A DNA stretch of 64,000 bases from the NCBI GenBank assembly GCA_027487555.1, contig JAIYDI010000041.1:21746-85745 (forward strand), read 5' to 3'. Shown here in pieces: positions 50,805 to 60,104 of the stretch. Position 1 is the first letter of the stretch; the number at the start of each line of letters is the position of its first letter. The position numbers were made by a program, and so were the translations under genes. The notes beneath the pieces are model-generated. The model was given only the letters and a program-made list of their open reading frames with translations, had not been told where the DNA came from and did not search any database. Source of the stretch: Hyphomicrobiales bacterium (GTDB lineage Bacteria > Pseudomonadota > Alphaproteobacteria > Rhizobiales > Devosiaceae).

Positions 50805-51212
50805 ATGGCTGATCCGCCGCAGGACACGGGCTTCTCGCTGCTCGAGGTTCTGGTCGTGCTGGCCATCACCGCTCTTGTCGCAACAGTTCTTGCCGCGACG
50901 ATTTTGCGGTCGCGCACGGCCGAAGAGCGGTGGGCAGCTGACCTGTCGCGATTCCTCCGGGAGGCGCGGGCAACCGCATTGCGCACGGGGACACCAGTCG
51001 TCGTCAGTCTCGCGGGTGACAACGCCCGAACTGGCGCCACAAGCCTTGGCTGGACAGCGCCAGCCGTCACCTACCAGGTGAGTGGTACTGAGCAGACTAC
51101 CGCGCTCTTGCTGCTGGACGGTACCGGGTTTGCGATTGCAGGCCCGGTGTCGGTCACTCGCGCAGGCGAAAGCTGGGATGTCTCGCAGCTTCTCAGTAGC
51201 TCAGGGCCATGA
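50805..51212 (+). CDS. gspH: Minor pseudopilin GspH
   Basis: A 135-residue protein with the prepilin motif TG9|FSLLEVLVVLAITALVATVLAATIL. The remaining domain has RFLREARATALRTGTPVVVSLAG, typical of GspH. It is 2 bp after gspG and overlaps gspI by 4 bp. It is probably a minor pseudopilin near the tip complex. Confidence 0.87.
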   Translation: MADPPQDTGFSLLEVLVVLAITALVATVLAATILRSRTAEERWAADLSRFLREARATALRTGTPVVVSLAGDNARTGATSLGWTAPAVTYQVSGTEQTTALLLLDGTGFAIAGPVSVTRAGESWDVSQLLSSSGP

Positions 51213-51577
51213 CCATGCACCGATCCGGGGCCGACGCGGGTTTTCTGCTTATAGAGGCGCTGATCGCGGCAGCACTTCTGGCCCTATCCGCCACTGTGAT
51301 TGTTGGAGTGAGTTCCGACGCAATCAGCGCAGCCGCAAGGGAGCTCGACGAAATGGCGGCTTTGTCGGTGTTGGAAAGCCTGGGCCTGGAACTGCAACGC
51401 TTCGGAAAAGCGAGCCCGCAGGCCAGCACCGAACTCGTCGTCGGAACTTACAGGCTACGTGTCTTGCGTATCGACAACCCGGATCCAGACAAGCTGTCCA
51501 CGCACGAGATCAGGGCTGAAGCAATTGACCCTCAGGGCCGTGACTTGGTCGTTACCATCTACGCACCTGGGCTTTGA
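51209..51577 (+). CDS. gspI: Minor pseudopilin GspI
   Basis: A 122-residue protein with the prepilin motif AG11|FLLIEALIAAALLALSATVIVGVS and the short GspI-type domain (GKASPQASTELVVGTYRLRVLRIDNPDPD). The assignment rests on size, motif and position between gspH and gspJ. It overlaps both neighbours by 4 bp. It is expected in the I-J-K tip of the pseudopilus. Confidence 0.82.
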   Translation: MTMHRSGADAGFLLIEALIAAALLALSATVIVGVSSDAISAAARELDEMAALSVLESLGLELQRFGKASPQASTELVVGTYRLRVLRIDNPDPDKLSTHEIRAEAIDPQGRDLVVTIYAPGL

Positions 51578-52104
51578 ACATGTCGCGCCCTGCTGCCCCA
51601 AAGCCCGACGATCTTGGCTTCAGCTTGATCGAGATGCTAGTCGTTTTGCTGATTGCAGCGGGATTGAGCCTTGGTGTTGGTGCGCTCTATCGCATAGTCG
51701 CGGAGGCGCTAGATCGACGCGCAGAACTGACGGCGGTCGGCGATGCGTTGATCGGCCTGCATGCCATTGCTGGCGAACTGAACCAGATGCCCGACCTAGA
51801 CACTGCCGGCATTCAAAATTCGGGCCCATTGTCTATTGAGCTGGCAAGCAGGTCCACGGCAGTTGCGGTCACTCTTGGCCTTGCCGAAAAATCCCTCATT
51901 TGGAGAGGATTGCCCTACCGCGACGACGGCAAGCTTTCGCTTAACCAATTCGACTCAATGCGCTTCCGCTATCTGGTTGGGCGAGATGCTCTGGAGTGGC
52001 GGGACGAGCCGCTACCACCCATTCGCGCCATTCGCCTCGATCTTCAGCGCGACAGCCGGCATTGGCAAACCATGCTCTGGATGGCGCCGGGAGACGGGTC
52101 GTGA
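51574..52104 (+). CDS. gspJ: Minor pseudopilin GspJ
   Basis: A 176-residue protein with the prepilin motif LG15|FSLIEMLVVLLIAAGLSLGVGALYRIV. The C-terminal part (FDSMRFRYLVGRDALEWRDEPLPPIRAIRLDLQRD) fits the GspJ domain, where an f-Y-y strand is followed by a W. It overlaps gspI and gspL by 4 bp. It should form the tip complex with GspI and GspK. Confidence 0.85.
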   Translation: MNMSRPAAPKPDDLGFSLIEMLVVLLIAAGLSLGVGALYRIVAEALDRRAELTAVGDALIGLHAIAGELNQMPDLDTAGIQNSGPLSIELASRSTAVAVTLGLAEKSLIWRGLPYRDDGKLSLNQFDSMRFRYLVGRDALEWRDEPLPPIRAIRLDLQRDSRHWQTMLWMAPGDGS

Positions 52105-53102
52105 GCAGAAGGGTGGCTTCGGCCGAAACACGTGTTTTGGTCACGAACCAAGACGGGCTATGGACGCGCTATAAGTTGCTAGCGCGCGCCGGACTGCCGC
52201 GGCGGCTTCGTGCCTTCGTCGCGGGTCCCGCCCGCCGGCTCAACCTTTCATTTGCTGGCAACACGTTGGATCCGCGAAAAGCGTCAGGGCCGGTCGATGG
52301 TCTTGTAGCTGACGATCTGGTCCTGCGCACCACACTGCGCCTGCCCCGCGCGGCGCGCTCAAGCATCGCCAGTGCCGTGCGACTTCATGCCCTGGAGTGT
52401 ACGCCATTTGCGGATGGCGAATTGCTCGGCCACGTGAGCGTGCGGCGCGACCCGGACGACGCAGACATGCTGCTGTGCCACGTCATCTATGTCCCACGGT
52501 CCTATATCGATCGTGGCCTCGCCGAACATGGTGTGCGGGAGACGCAACTGCGCAACCTGACGGTCGATGAGAGCCGGGAGGCCCCCATCGCGCTGCTTGC
52601 CGCTTACGCACCGAAGGTCAGTCGGCGTCAAAAGCTAGCGACGGCACTGCCGTTGGCTCTGGGCCTGCTGGCGTTCGCAACAAGCTGGAGCACGAGCTAT
52701 CTCGCGGCACTTTCCGACCTCAGCCAGGGTTCGGGCCGGGTGGCCCTTGCCGAAGAGAGCGTGAACACACTGGCGCATCGGCTGGCTGCGGAAAAGAACG
52801 ATAAGCAAGCTGGCGCTATACTTGCAGCAGCGCTGCCCGGAGCCGGCCGGTCGGTCGGGGGCTTGCTGAAATCCGTGGCTGCCGCCCTGCCCGCCAATGC
52901 GGAAATCAGGCGTGCGTCACTCTCAGGTTTTGTGCTGGAGCTCAGTCTCGCATCGCCGGACCTTCTGGCGGATGTGCGGGCAATCGCAGCGAAACTGCAG
53001 TCCTTCAGGGTCGAACTCGTCGGAACCGTCGTGGCGGAGAGCCCCGGCCAGCAGGCCGGAACTGTGAGGCTGACGGCAACCATGGCGGAGGCCAAGCCAT
53101 GA
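52101..53102 (+). CDS. gspL: GspL-like assembly-platform protein
   Basis: A 333-residue protein from GTG 52101, overlapping the gspJ stop. The N-terminal part is cytoplasmic (ActA-like in GspL), with one membrane segment at about residues 175-200 (LATALPLALGLLAFATSWSTSYLAALS) and a periplasmic PilN/ferredoxin-like domain with a coiled start. It is shorter than typical GspL. The call rests on order (after gspJ, before gspM) and topology. It should link GspE to the membrane platform. Confidence 0.75.
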   Translation: MSRRVASAETRVLVTNQDGLWTRYKLLARAGLPRRLRAFVAGPARRLNLSFAGNTLDPRKASGPVDGLVADDLVLRTTLRLPRAARSSIASAVRLHALECTPFADGELLGHVSVRRDPDDADMLLCHVIYVPRSYIDRGLAEHGVRETQLRNLTVDESREAPIALLAAYAPKVSRRQKLATALPLALGLLAFATSWSTSYLAALSDLSQGSGRVALAEESVNTLAHRLAAEKNDKQAGAILAAALPGAGRSVGGLLKSVAAALPANAEIRRASLSGFVLELSLASPDLLADVRAIAAKLQSFRVELVGTVVAESPGQQAGTVRLTATMAEAKP

Positions 53103-53632
53103 AGTCGGCGACCTCCGCCACATTGTTCTGGTTGTTGACGCTGGTTGGCCTGGCATCGACAGGATGGGCGCTCACCACACCCTTTGTCGACCTCGCCGCC
53201 GATGCAAGCACCGCTGAGGCGGATTTGACCACCGCGCTGGACCGCCTGCGAGTGCTGGGGTCGCAACTGACGAAGTTGCGACAGGAACCGCTCCCGGACA
53301 TGACGCGCTACGCGACAGCGGGAGCGGACATCGCTACCGAAGCGACCAGTTTGCAGGAGCGCGCCCGCCAGATATTTGCGAGCGCCGGGGGCTCTGTCCT
53401 CGGCTCGCAGGCCAATCAGCAGATGCTGCCTGACGGCGACGTCAAGATCAGCGTCCTGATCCAGGCGCAACTAGGCGAGCCCCAGTTGCTGACGGCCCTG
53501 GCTGGCTTGGAAACCGGCGGCGCGCCTTTCGTCATTGAAACAATGACCCTCGACCTTGTGCCGGGCGCCTCCGATGGCCGCAACCTCAATGCAGTGCTCA
53601 CCCTCAGCCGGCTTGTGACGCATGCGCCCTGA
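53099..53632 (+). CDS. gspM: GspM-like assembly-platform protein
   Basis: A 177-residue protein with one N-terminal membrane helix (SATSATLFWLLTLVGLASTGWAL), an alpha-helical linker and a small periplasmic domain (LTALAGLETGGAPFVIETMTLDLV) of the GspM/PilO type. It overlaps gspL and gspC by 4 and 11 bp. The family assignment is based mostly on position and topology. Confidence 0.75.
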   Translation: MKSATSATLFWLLTLVGLASTGWALTTPFVDLAADASTAEADLTTALDRLRVLGSQLTKLRQEPLPDMTRYATAGADIATEATSLQERARQIFASAGGSVLGSQANQQMLPDGDVKISVLIQAQLGEPQLLTALAGLETGGAPFVIETMTLDLVPGASDGRNLNAVLTLSRLVTHAP

Positions 53633-54125
53633 ACTTGCCGTCATCCTCACTGCCACGTCCGTGTGTGTGCTGTGCCTGAACCTTGTTCCCGGTGGGATGC
53701 AGGGGACACGACGCAATGACGGGGCAAGCGCAAACCTCGAGCAAAGTCTCGCCGAAGCGCGCGCTGCGCTTGCCGCGAAGCCGCCTGCACTGCCGATTTC
53801 AGCACCGCAGATCGGCGAAAACACAGCAACGCGAGCACTATTTCCAACAGCCATCGTTCAGATAGTGCTGCCAGTGGAAACTCAGACTCCTGCTGTGCCT
53901 GTCAGGAAGTTGTTGCTTCGCGGCATCGTATCGGTGGATTCGTCGCCACGCGCGATTTTTGGCGTGGAAGACCAGAGCGCGCCATATCGGACCGTCGGCA
54001 CCGGTGACACAATAGACACCTATACTGTCGAAGCGATTGGCGAAGATTCGGTCAAATTGCGAACCGTCGACGGCCAGACCGAGATTTTTCAGCTGCGTGG
54101 GACAGGTGAACTGCCCCGATATTGA
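53622..54125 (+). CDS. gspC: GspC-like inner-membrane/secretin connector
   Basis: A 167-residue protein. An N-terminal hydrophobic segment (ELAVILTATSVCVLCLNLVPGG) is followed by a Pro/Ala linker and a small beta domain (RKLLLRGIVSVDSSPRAIFGVEDQSAPYRTVGTGDTIDTYTVEAIGEDSVKLRTVDGQTEIFQLRG) that matches the GspC homology-region or PilP pattern. There is no PDZ domain. It is expected to bind the N0 domain of GspD across the periplasm. It is placed directly before gspD. Confidence 0.78.
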   Translation: MRPELAVILTATSVCVLCLNLVPGGMQGTRRNDGASANLEQSLAEARAALAAKPPALPISAPQIGENTATRALFPTAIVQIVLPVETQTPAVPVRKLLLRGIVSVDSSPRAIFGVEDQSAPYRTVGTGDTIDTYTVEAIGEDSVKLRTVDGQTEIFQLRGTGELPRY

Positions 54126-54135
54126 GTGTAGGCAT

Positions 54136-56109
54136 ATGTTCTGGCGCTTCGGAATTGTCTTTGCAACCGTGATGTTTGTGCTTGCTGGATGCTCGGCCAG
54201 CGGTTTGCTGCCGGAACCTGCGCCGGCGGGCACCGTGAATGCCAAGCTCTCAGGCAGCGGCTTTGCCCCCCGCAGCGCTACATCCGGCGCACTCCAGCAA
54301 TCGGGCACTTTCACGGCGCGGCCGACAATCATCGAACCCGGCCAACCACCCGCTGCCAGCACCGAAGAGTCCGCCGACGACCCGGAACTTTCGCGGCTGA
54401 GCGTCGAACTCAACTTCGTCGACACCGATGTCAGGGAATTCGCGCGCATCTTGTTTTCCGAACTGCTGAAGCGCCCCTATACGCTCGATGCCAATGTCAT
54501 GGGTCAGGTCACGGTGCGCTCGGGCGGCCAGATCGACGGCAACAAGGCGCTGAGCCTCGCACGGCAGGCGTTGGGCACAACCGGGAACGCCATCCGCCTG
54601 AGCGACGGCGTTTACCGGGTGACCAATGCCGGCGGTGGTGGCGACAATGGCGCCTCCCGCACCTTCGCCTTGAGCCATATCGATCCGGCGGCGGCGCAAA
54701 ATGCCCTGGGCGGACTGTTGCAGGGCCGCGCCGAAATCGTGGCTGTCGGGGCCAGTTCGCTGACCATCCGTGGCGATGCCGAAACCCTGCAGATGGTCGG
54801 CTCGATGATCGCCGCGATCGATATCGACCGTTTCGCTACCGCCTCGTTCGGCCTGTTTCCCCTGTCGAGCGGCTCGGCCTCCGAGGTGACCGAGGAGCTG
54901 CGCAGCCTCTATTCCGGTGCCGGCGTCGTGCCGCCGACCATGCTCGGCATCGAGCGGATCAATGCGGTGCTGATCATCGCCACCCGGCCTGAGCATCTCG
55001 ACTTTGCGAAGAAATGGATCGCTCGGCTCGATCAGCGTTCGGCCACCGACCGGCAGGTCTATATCTACGCCGTGCGCAACCGCGATGCGGCCGATCTCGC
55101 CAAGCTGTTGACCAGCATCTTTGCGACTGGCACGTCGGATGCGGACGCAACCCCCGTTGCGACTTCTATTTCGGAGGGCCAGTCAATGACTGCGCCCGGA
55201 AGCTTCCTTTCTGGCGCGCCGGCCAGTGACGGAGATCTGTCGGTTACGGCCGATACCGGTGCCAACAAGCTGATCATCCGGGCGCGACCGAAGGAATATC
55301 AACTGGCGCTTGAAGCGCTTAACCGGCTGGATACGCCGCTATCACAGGTCTATGTCGAGGCGACGATTGTCGAAGTGCGCTTGAGCGGCGAGCTGAGCCA
55401 TGGCGTGCGCTGGTTCCTTCAATCAGGCGGCTTGGGCGCCGGCTATTCCGACAACAGCTCTGGCGCCGTCGCCGAATCCTATCCCGGTTTCAACTTCTCG
55501 TTCGAAGTGCCTGAGGCTCGTGTCGTGATCAGCGCGCTCGAAAGCCACACCAAGGTGCGCATCGTCTCGAGCCCGCAACTGACCGTGGTGGATCGCCAGA
55601 CCGCCAGCATCCAGGTGGGGGATCAGGTGCCGGTGATCACCAAATCGGTGCAGAATAGCACCTCGGGCGACACAGTGATCGCCAATGATGTGACTTTCCG
55701 TGACACCGGCGTCATCCTGAAGGTTACCCCGCAGATCCGCGGTTCGGGTCAGGTCGAGCTGAATATTGAGCAGGAGGTAAGCCGCGTCGTCGCCACCACG
55801 TCTTCGGCGATCGATTCCCCCACCATCAGCCAGCGCAAGGTGGCGAGCACCGTGCTAGTGCCGGATGGGCGCGCCATCGTGCTAGGGGGGCTGATGACCA
55901 GTTCGGAAGAAGAAACCGACGCCGGCTTGCCCAGCACCCATGGCACGCTGCTCGAATCCATTTTCGGTTCGGGCAAGGAAAGTGCCGCCCGAACGGAGCT
56001 GATCGTCATCATCCGGCCGATGGTGATCGCCGACAATTCCGATCTGCGCGCCGTGACCAATGAGGTGGCCGACAAGATGCGCTATGTGACCAACGCACCA
56101 CTGAATTGA
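54136..56109 (+). CDS. gspD: Type II secretion secretin GspD (lipoprotein)
   Basis: A 657-residue protein from ATG 54136. The signal ends in the lipobox LAGC, so Cys19 is probably lipidated and the secretin may reach the outer membrane without a pilotin. N0/N1 domains follow (LSVELNFVDTDVREFARILFSELLKRPYTLDANV), then N2-N3, then the secretin core with VEATIVEVRLSGELSHGVRWFLQ and PQLTVVDRQTASIQVGDQVPVI...DTGVILKVTPQIRGSGQVELNIEQEVS. The C-terminal S domain is short (VADKMRYVTNAPLN). Its 3' end is duplicated at 57629. Confidence 0.95.
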   Translation: MFWRFGIVFATVMFVLAGCSASGLLPEPAPAGTVNAKLSGSGFAPRSATSGALQQSGTFTARPTIIEPGQPPAASTEESADDPELSRLSVELNFVDTDVREFARILFSELLKRPYTLDANVMGQVTVRSGGQIDGNKALSLARQALGTTGNAIRLSDGVYRVTNAGGGGDNGASRTFALSHIDPAAAQNALGGLLQGRAEIVAVGASSLTIRGDAETLQMVGSMIAAIDIDRFATASFGLFPLSSGSASEVTEELRSLYSGAGVVPPTMLGIERINAVLIIATRPEHLDFAKKWIARLDQRSATDRQVYIYAVRNRDAADLAKLLTSIFATGTSDADATPVATSISEGQSMTAPGSFLSGAPASDGDLSVTADTGANKLIIRARPKEYQLALEALNRLDTPLSQVYVEATIVEVRLSGELSHGVRWFLQSGGLGAGYSDNSSGAVAESYPGFNFSFEVPEARVVISALESHTKVRIVSSPQLTVVDRQTASIQVGDQVPVITKSVQNSTSGDTVIANDVTFRDTGVILKVTPQIRGSGQVELNIEQEVSRVVATTSSAIDSPTISQRKVASTVLVPDGRAIVLGGLMTSSEEETDAGLPSTHGTLLESIFGSGKESAARTELIVIIRPMVIADNSDLRAVTNEVADKMRYVTNAPLN

Positions 56110-56112
56110 CGG

Positions 56113-57000
56113 CTACAGCGCCCCGGCGAGCCGAACCGGCTGACCCGATGCGGTGATTTCGAAGGGAATGCGGCGGACCCAAGTCTCGCTGGCGTTCCAG
56201 CCAATGGCGATGCGCAGCGAGAAGCGGCGGCTCGGCGGCCCGAAATGGGCGGAATTCGCGAAGCCCGTGTTTGCGGCCTCGCCGTGGCTTTCGAAGATCT
56301 GCCGCGCGCCCGCTGGCGTCATGTCGGGCAAAGCGCTGAGCACCGCGAGGCTGGCGCCGGCCGGGTCAATGCCCGGAGCCTCGCCCCAGAGCGTGAAATC
56401 CCGAGCGATCTCTTCGAAGGAAAGACGCGGGAGCAGCGTTGAGAGAAGCGCTATCCGCAGGTCCTTGGCGGTAGCGGCCGTTCGCAGTCTCTCCGGCAGG
56501 TCCGGTGGCGATGCTGGATCGGCGTCGGCGAGGTAACGCGCGAGGACGGCCGGTGCCGTGACGCGCGGGTCGATCTTGCCGCCTTCGCGCTCGAGCGACA
56601 GCGTGACCTTGTGGCCGGAAAGCTCACCGTTGATCTCGGCGCCGGGGGCGGACAGCGTCGTTTCGAAAACATCCGCTTGGTCCGCGAGCGCGGCCTTGAG
56701 GCGCGCAAACACGGAGGCTTCAGTGACCCGCGCAACCACCTGACGCTCGATGACGCGAGCCGTAAGCGTGGCATCGCGCGACAGCAGCATCAGGCTGGTC
56801 AAGAGGCCGGCGAGCGATACCAAAGCCACCAGCACGATGACGAGGGTGAAACCGGAATCGGGCTTGCTGGGTGGCGTTGTTGGAGCATCACGCGCTTCAG
56901 CCGTCGACACCATCGGCACGCTGCCTTTCCCCAACTCGGAACTGGATTCAGGACTGTGTGAACCAAAGACTGCCAATAGGCTGCCGAGCGCCCGCCTCAC
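56113..57000 (-). CDS. gspK: GspK-like minor pseudopilin
   Basis: GTG 57000 overlaps the gspO stop (GTGA), giving 295 residues. A prepilin-like segment PDSG|FTLVIVLVALVSLAGLLTSLML lacks the Glu at +5, as GspK proteins do. The large alpha-rich part has LPERLRTAATAKDLRIALLSTLLPRL and ALPDMTPAGARQIFESHGEA, the helix-hairpin region typical of GspK. It probably caps the pseudopilus. It is convergent with gspD, 3 bp from its stop. Its 3' end is duplicated at 58024. Confidence 0.82.
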   Translation of the reverse strand: MRRALGSLLAVFGSHSPESSSELGKGSVPMVSTAEARDAPTTPPSKPDSGFTLVIVLVALVSLAGLLTSLMLLSRDATLTARVIERQVVARVTEASVFARLKAALADQADVFETTLSAPGAEINGELSGHKVTLSLEREGGKIDPRVTAPAVLARYLADADPASPPDLPERLRTAATAKDLRIALLSTLLPRLSFEEIARDFTLWGEAPGIDPAGASLAVLSALPDMTPAGARQIFESHGEAANTGFANSAHFGPPSRRFSLRIAIGWNASETWVRRIPFEITASGQPVRLAGAL

Positions 57001-57476
57001 GGAAAGCTCCAGCCGAGCTGCTGCGCCATCCACATGGTGAGAAATCCGACGCAGAGGAACGGGCCGAAAGGGATGGCGGTGCGGGCCGTAACCTTGTGTC
57101 CCACCAGTACGGCGCCACCGACCGCAAGCAAAGCCGCGCATGTAGCGATCAACATCAAGGGCGCCAGCGCGAACGGCCCAAGCCAGGCCCCGGCCGCACC
57201 CAGCAGCTTCGCATCCCCCAGCCCGAGCCCGTCATAGCCGCGCAAGCGGCGGAAGAGTGTCGCAATGGCCCACAGCGCGGCGAAGCCGACGCCCAGTCCG
57301 ACCAGCCGGAGGTCAAACGGCAACCCACCTTCGGCCCAGAACGGCAGGGATAGACCCAGTGCCGCGAGCGGCAAAGTCAGAATATCCGGCAGGCGGTGGG
57401 TGCGGATGTCGATGAGCGACAGGGCGAGCAGCGTTGAGCCGAGCACTGCCGTGACAAAGACACTCGCTATCTCCAT
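56997..57476 (-). CDS. gspO: Prepilin peptidase GspO (catalytic domain only)
   Basis: A 159-residue polytopic protein, about half the length of bifunctional PilD/GspO. The two catalytic aspartates of the type IV prepilin peptidase are seen: D23 in LSLIDIRTHRLPD and D88 in the GLGLGDAKLL (GxGD) motif. The N-terminal methyltransferase-type domain with its C4 motif is missing. It should cleave the GspG-K leader peptides at the inner membrane. It is cotranscribed with gspK on the strand opposite to gspE-D. Confidence 0.93.
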   Translation of the reverse strand: MEIASVFVTAVLGSTLLALSLIDIRTHRLPDILTLPLAALGLSLPFWAEGGLPFDLRLVGLGVGFAALWAIATLFRRLRGYDGLGLGDAKLLGAAGAWLGPFALAPLMLIATCAALLAVGGAVLVGHKVTARTAIPFGPFLCVGFLTMWMAQQLGWSFP

Positions 57477-57628
57477 GGCTCACTCTGCGCCCTTTTTTCT
57501 TTCATTAAGACTCAACTACATTCCGTTCCGATCGTAGTCGAAACGGCCGCGTCTACGCATCGACCAAGGGTGGATGCAGCGGCCCCGAGGGACTTTTCGC
57601 GCACAGCTTTGCCATTGGCACTGCCAGC

Positions 57629-58021
57629 GGCGTCATCCTCAAGGTCACCCAGCAGATCCGGGGTTCGGGGCAGGTGGAGTTGAACATCGAGCAGGAGGTG
57701 AGCCGCGTCGTCGCTACCACATCCTCGGCGATCGATTCCCCCACCATCAGCCAGCGCAAGGTGGCGAGCACTGTGCTGGTGCCGGACGGCCGCGCCATCG
57801 TGCTGGGCGGATTGATGACCAGTTCCGAAGAAGAGAGCGATGCTGGCCTGCCCGGCACGCTGCTCGAATCGATATTCGGCTCGGGCAAACAAAGCGCGGC
57901 GCGCACCGAACTGATCGTCATCATCCGGCCGATGGTGATCGCCGACAATTCCGATCTGCGCGCCGTGACCAATGAGGTGGCCGACAAGATGCGCTATGTG
58001 ACCAACGCGCCGCTGAATTGA
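57629..58021 (+). pseudogene. Duplicated 3' end of gspD
   Basis: This stretch repeats the C-terminal part of gspD (GVILKVTQQIRGSGQVELNIEQEVS to YVTNAPLN) at high identity, with a 3-residue deletion (GLPGTLLES in place of GLPSTHGTLLES). It has no 5' end, no secretin barrel start and no ribosome binding site. It is a direct duplicate of 55708-56109 and continues into the gspK duplicate. Confidence 0.88.
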
Positions 58022-58023
58022 CG

Positions 58024-58296
58024 CTACAGCGCGCCGCTGAGCCGAACCGGCTGGCCGGAGGCGGTGATTTCGAACGGGATGCGGCGCACCCAGCTTTCGC
58101 TGGCGGTCCAGTCGATGGCGATGAGCAGCGAGAAGCGGCGGCTCGGCGGCCCGAAATAGGCGGAAGCCGCGAAGCCCGTGTTCGTGGCCTCGCCGTGGCT
58201 TTCGAAGATCTGACGCGCGGCGGCATCCGATAGGTCAGGCAAGGCACTGAGCACCGCGACGCTGGCCCCTGCCGGGTCGATGCCGGGAGGCTCGGC
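58024..58296 (-). pseudogene. Duplicated 3' end of gspK
   Basis: The minus strand encodes a copy of the GspK C-terminus (PGIDPAGASVAVLSALPDLSDAAARQIFESHGEATNTGFA to the end). It has diverged from 56113-56386 and lacks the rest of the gene. The spacing to the gspD copy is the same as at the intact locus, so both belong to one duplicated block of about 670 bp. Confidence 0.85.
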
Positions 58297-58431
58297 CACA
58301 TGCAAATCCCTAAACGCAGCCCCAACTATCTCACGTTACCCAACAACCGAAGCTACTGCTTGAATCGCAGACTGACAAAAAATGGTTGACGCGCTGAAAC
58401 CCAGGCTTCACCGTCATCTTTTGTTTCGTCG

Positions 58432-58686
58432 CTACGCCATGAGCGAAACAATTGCTGCAGCACATATATCAGCACGCTGCAAATCGCGTCCTGGCAATCC
58501 GATTATATCCACCTCAACATGCTTCAGATATGCAGCGATTCCTTGAGCCGACGGATTTTTATCTAGAACCATCGTTTGAATATGCTCAGCATAATCAAGG
58601 TATTCATCTACTGCCTCCGGGTAAATTGACACTCCGAGCGGATCCCATAAATCCATTAATATCCTAGATATATCCTGAGCACTCAC
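58432..58686 (-). CDS. Immunity protein paired with the Rhs toxin at 58683
   Basis: An 84-residue protein from GTG 58686, overlapping the Rhs stop (GTGA). It shares its pattern with the immunity protein at 47207-47497: IxxxLxxxWxPLGV, then A(V/I)DEY, then PSxQxI, then AxAxxxLxA. Position and the paired homology of both toxins and both small proteins support an immunity role. It is helical and cytoplasmic. Confidence 0.75.
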   Translation of the reverse strand: MSAQDISRILMDLWDPLGVSIYPEAVDEYLDYAEHIQTMVLDKNPSAQGIAAYLKHVEVDIIGLPGRDLQRADICAAAIVSLMA

Positions 58687-60104
58687 TTTGGAATCACCGT
58701 AACTATCATTCCTGTGTCCATATTTAGCCCGACTATAGCCCCCTCTCCTTCAAATGTCCACGCGCCGCTGCGATGCACAGACACATTAATTGGGTTAGTT
58801 ATGGCGTCCATAATCAACATACTTTGTATATAATTATCCCCCCTACTACCGTTTGCTCGTGACGCGCCATGAATAGTGAACCCATAGTTTCCTAGAATGC
58901 TGCTTGCAGTTTTTGTGCCAGGCCGGGTAAGCCTGTTCAATACAGCTCCGAGATAAAAGCGTTGCCCCGCAGGTGTTGAGACGATGGTATTCAGCCGGTC
59001 AGCCAAAGACTCTTCCGAAATGTCCAATGCACTTAGCACGCAAGTGCTTTGCCCCCAACAGGCTGTGAGTTCCTCTTCCTCGGTCGGTGGAGTCTTCGTA
59101 GACCCGGTAAGCAGAAAGTTCTTAAGCGTGGTCGGGTTTAGCTCCCCCTTGAAGCCAATCGCTTCCTTGAAATTACCTAAATTGATGGCCCCCTGATATT
59201 CTTGAGCGCTGCGCCCAGTCGCGTTCAGATACCAGTTGCTGACCCAATGGCCGTCAGCCATCTTGACGCCGCCGGTAATGTTGTTGTCGTGGTCGCAGCT
59301 GTCATCCACGAGGCTGCCGCAGTTACCACTCGGGTCGCTCTTGTTGATCGGGTCGTTCGCCGAATAGGCATAGCGGTTGGTGCCGACGCCGGGGTTGCGC
59401 ACATCCCACCAGTCGGGTGAAAGGAAGCGGCCGAGGGCCGGGTCGTAATAGCGGGCGTGGAGGTAAGTCAGGCCCGTTTCGGGGTCGGTGCGCTCGCCGA
59501 TATAGCCCTTGGACTCCGTGGGGCTGAGCGCGACGAGCACCGTCTCCACCTGCTCGCCATAAGGCTTGTAGACGGAGACGCGATTGGCGGCGCCGGCGCT
59601 GGATGTCACCGCCCGCACCGAGGCGAGATTGTCGCGGTGCAGCCAGGTGCGGGTGGTGCCGGAGAGCTTCACATCGGGCGTGAGGTAATAGTTCCACGCG
59701 CCGGATGGATCGCGCTCGATGTCGCTGCCCAAATACAGCGTGGTCGAGGACCCCGCGAGTTTCTTCAGCCGCTCGCCATCAGGCCCATAGAGGTAAGTGA
59801 CAGTAGCGCCGGCCGAGGTGACCGAGATTGGACGATCCTCGAAGTCATACGCAATGGTCCGCACCGCCGAACCGGCGACGGTCTGGGCGTACTGGTTGCC
59901 ATTGGCGTCATAGGTATAGGTCGAGCTGCCCGCCGACATCACCGCATGCGGCCGCACCGCGCTCGGCCCCTGCGTCGGGTAGCCATGGCTGCCGATGGCG
60001 GAGTTGCTGAGAATGTTGCCGCCGGCATCGTAAGTGAAGGTCTGACTGAGCGCCGGGGTATTGGTGTTGGCGGCGCTCAGCAGCCGCAACACTTTGGATG
60101 CCAC
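58683..60104 (-). CDS. Rhs protein C-terminal part with RNase-like toxin tip
   Basis: A 473-residue open frame that lacks most of the Rhs shell; the sequence homologous to other Rhs copies stops near 60085. YD repeats ([27 protein letters not shown]) are at residues 22-120. The core end is [35 protein letters not shown]...[10 protein letters not shown] in the form [11 protein letters not shown] (199-260). Residues 261-473 are the tip; the last 70 ([41 protein letters not shown]) align with the toxin at 46734. Without a start region it may be a silent cassette or be expressed after recombination. Confidence 0.75.
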   Translation of the reverse strand: MASKVLRLLSAANTNTPALSQTFTYDAGGNILSNSAIGSHGYPTQGPSAVRPHAVMSAGSSTYTYDANGNQYAQTVAGSAVRTIAYDFEDRPISVTSAGATVTYLYGPDGERLKKLAGSSTTLYLGSDIERDPSGAWNYYLTPDVKLSGTTRTWLHRDNLASVRAVTSSAGAANRVSVYKPYGEQVETVLVALSPTESKGYIGERTDPETGLTYLHARYYDPALGRFLSPDWWDVRNPGVGTNRYAYSANDPINKSDPSGNCGSLVDDSCDHDNNITGGVKMADGHWVSNWYLNATGRSAQEYQGAINLGNFKEAIGFKGELNPTTLKNFLLTGSTKTPPTEEEELTACWGQSTCVLSALDISEESLADRLNTIVSTPAGQRFYLGAVLNRLTRPGTKTASSILGNYGFTIHGASRANGSRGDNYIQSMLIMDAITNPINVSVHRSGAWTFEGEGAIVGLNMDTGMIVTVIPK

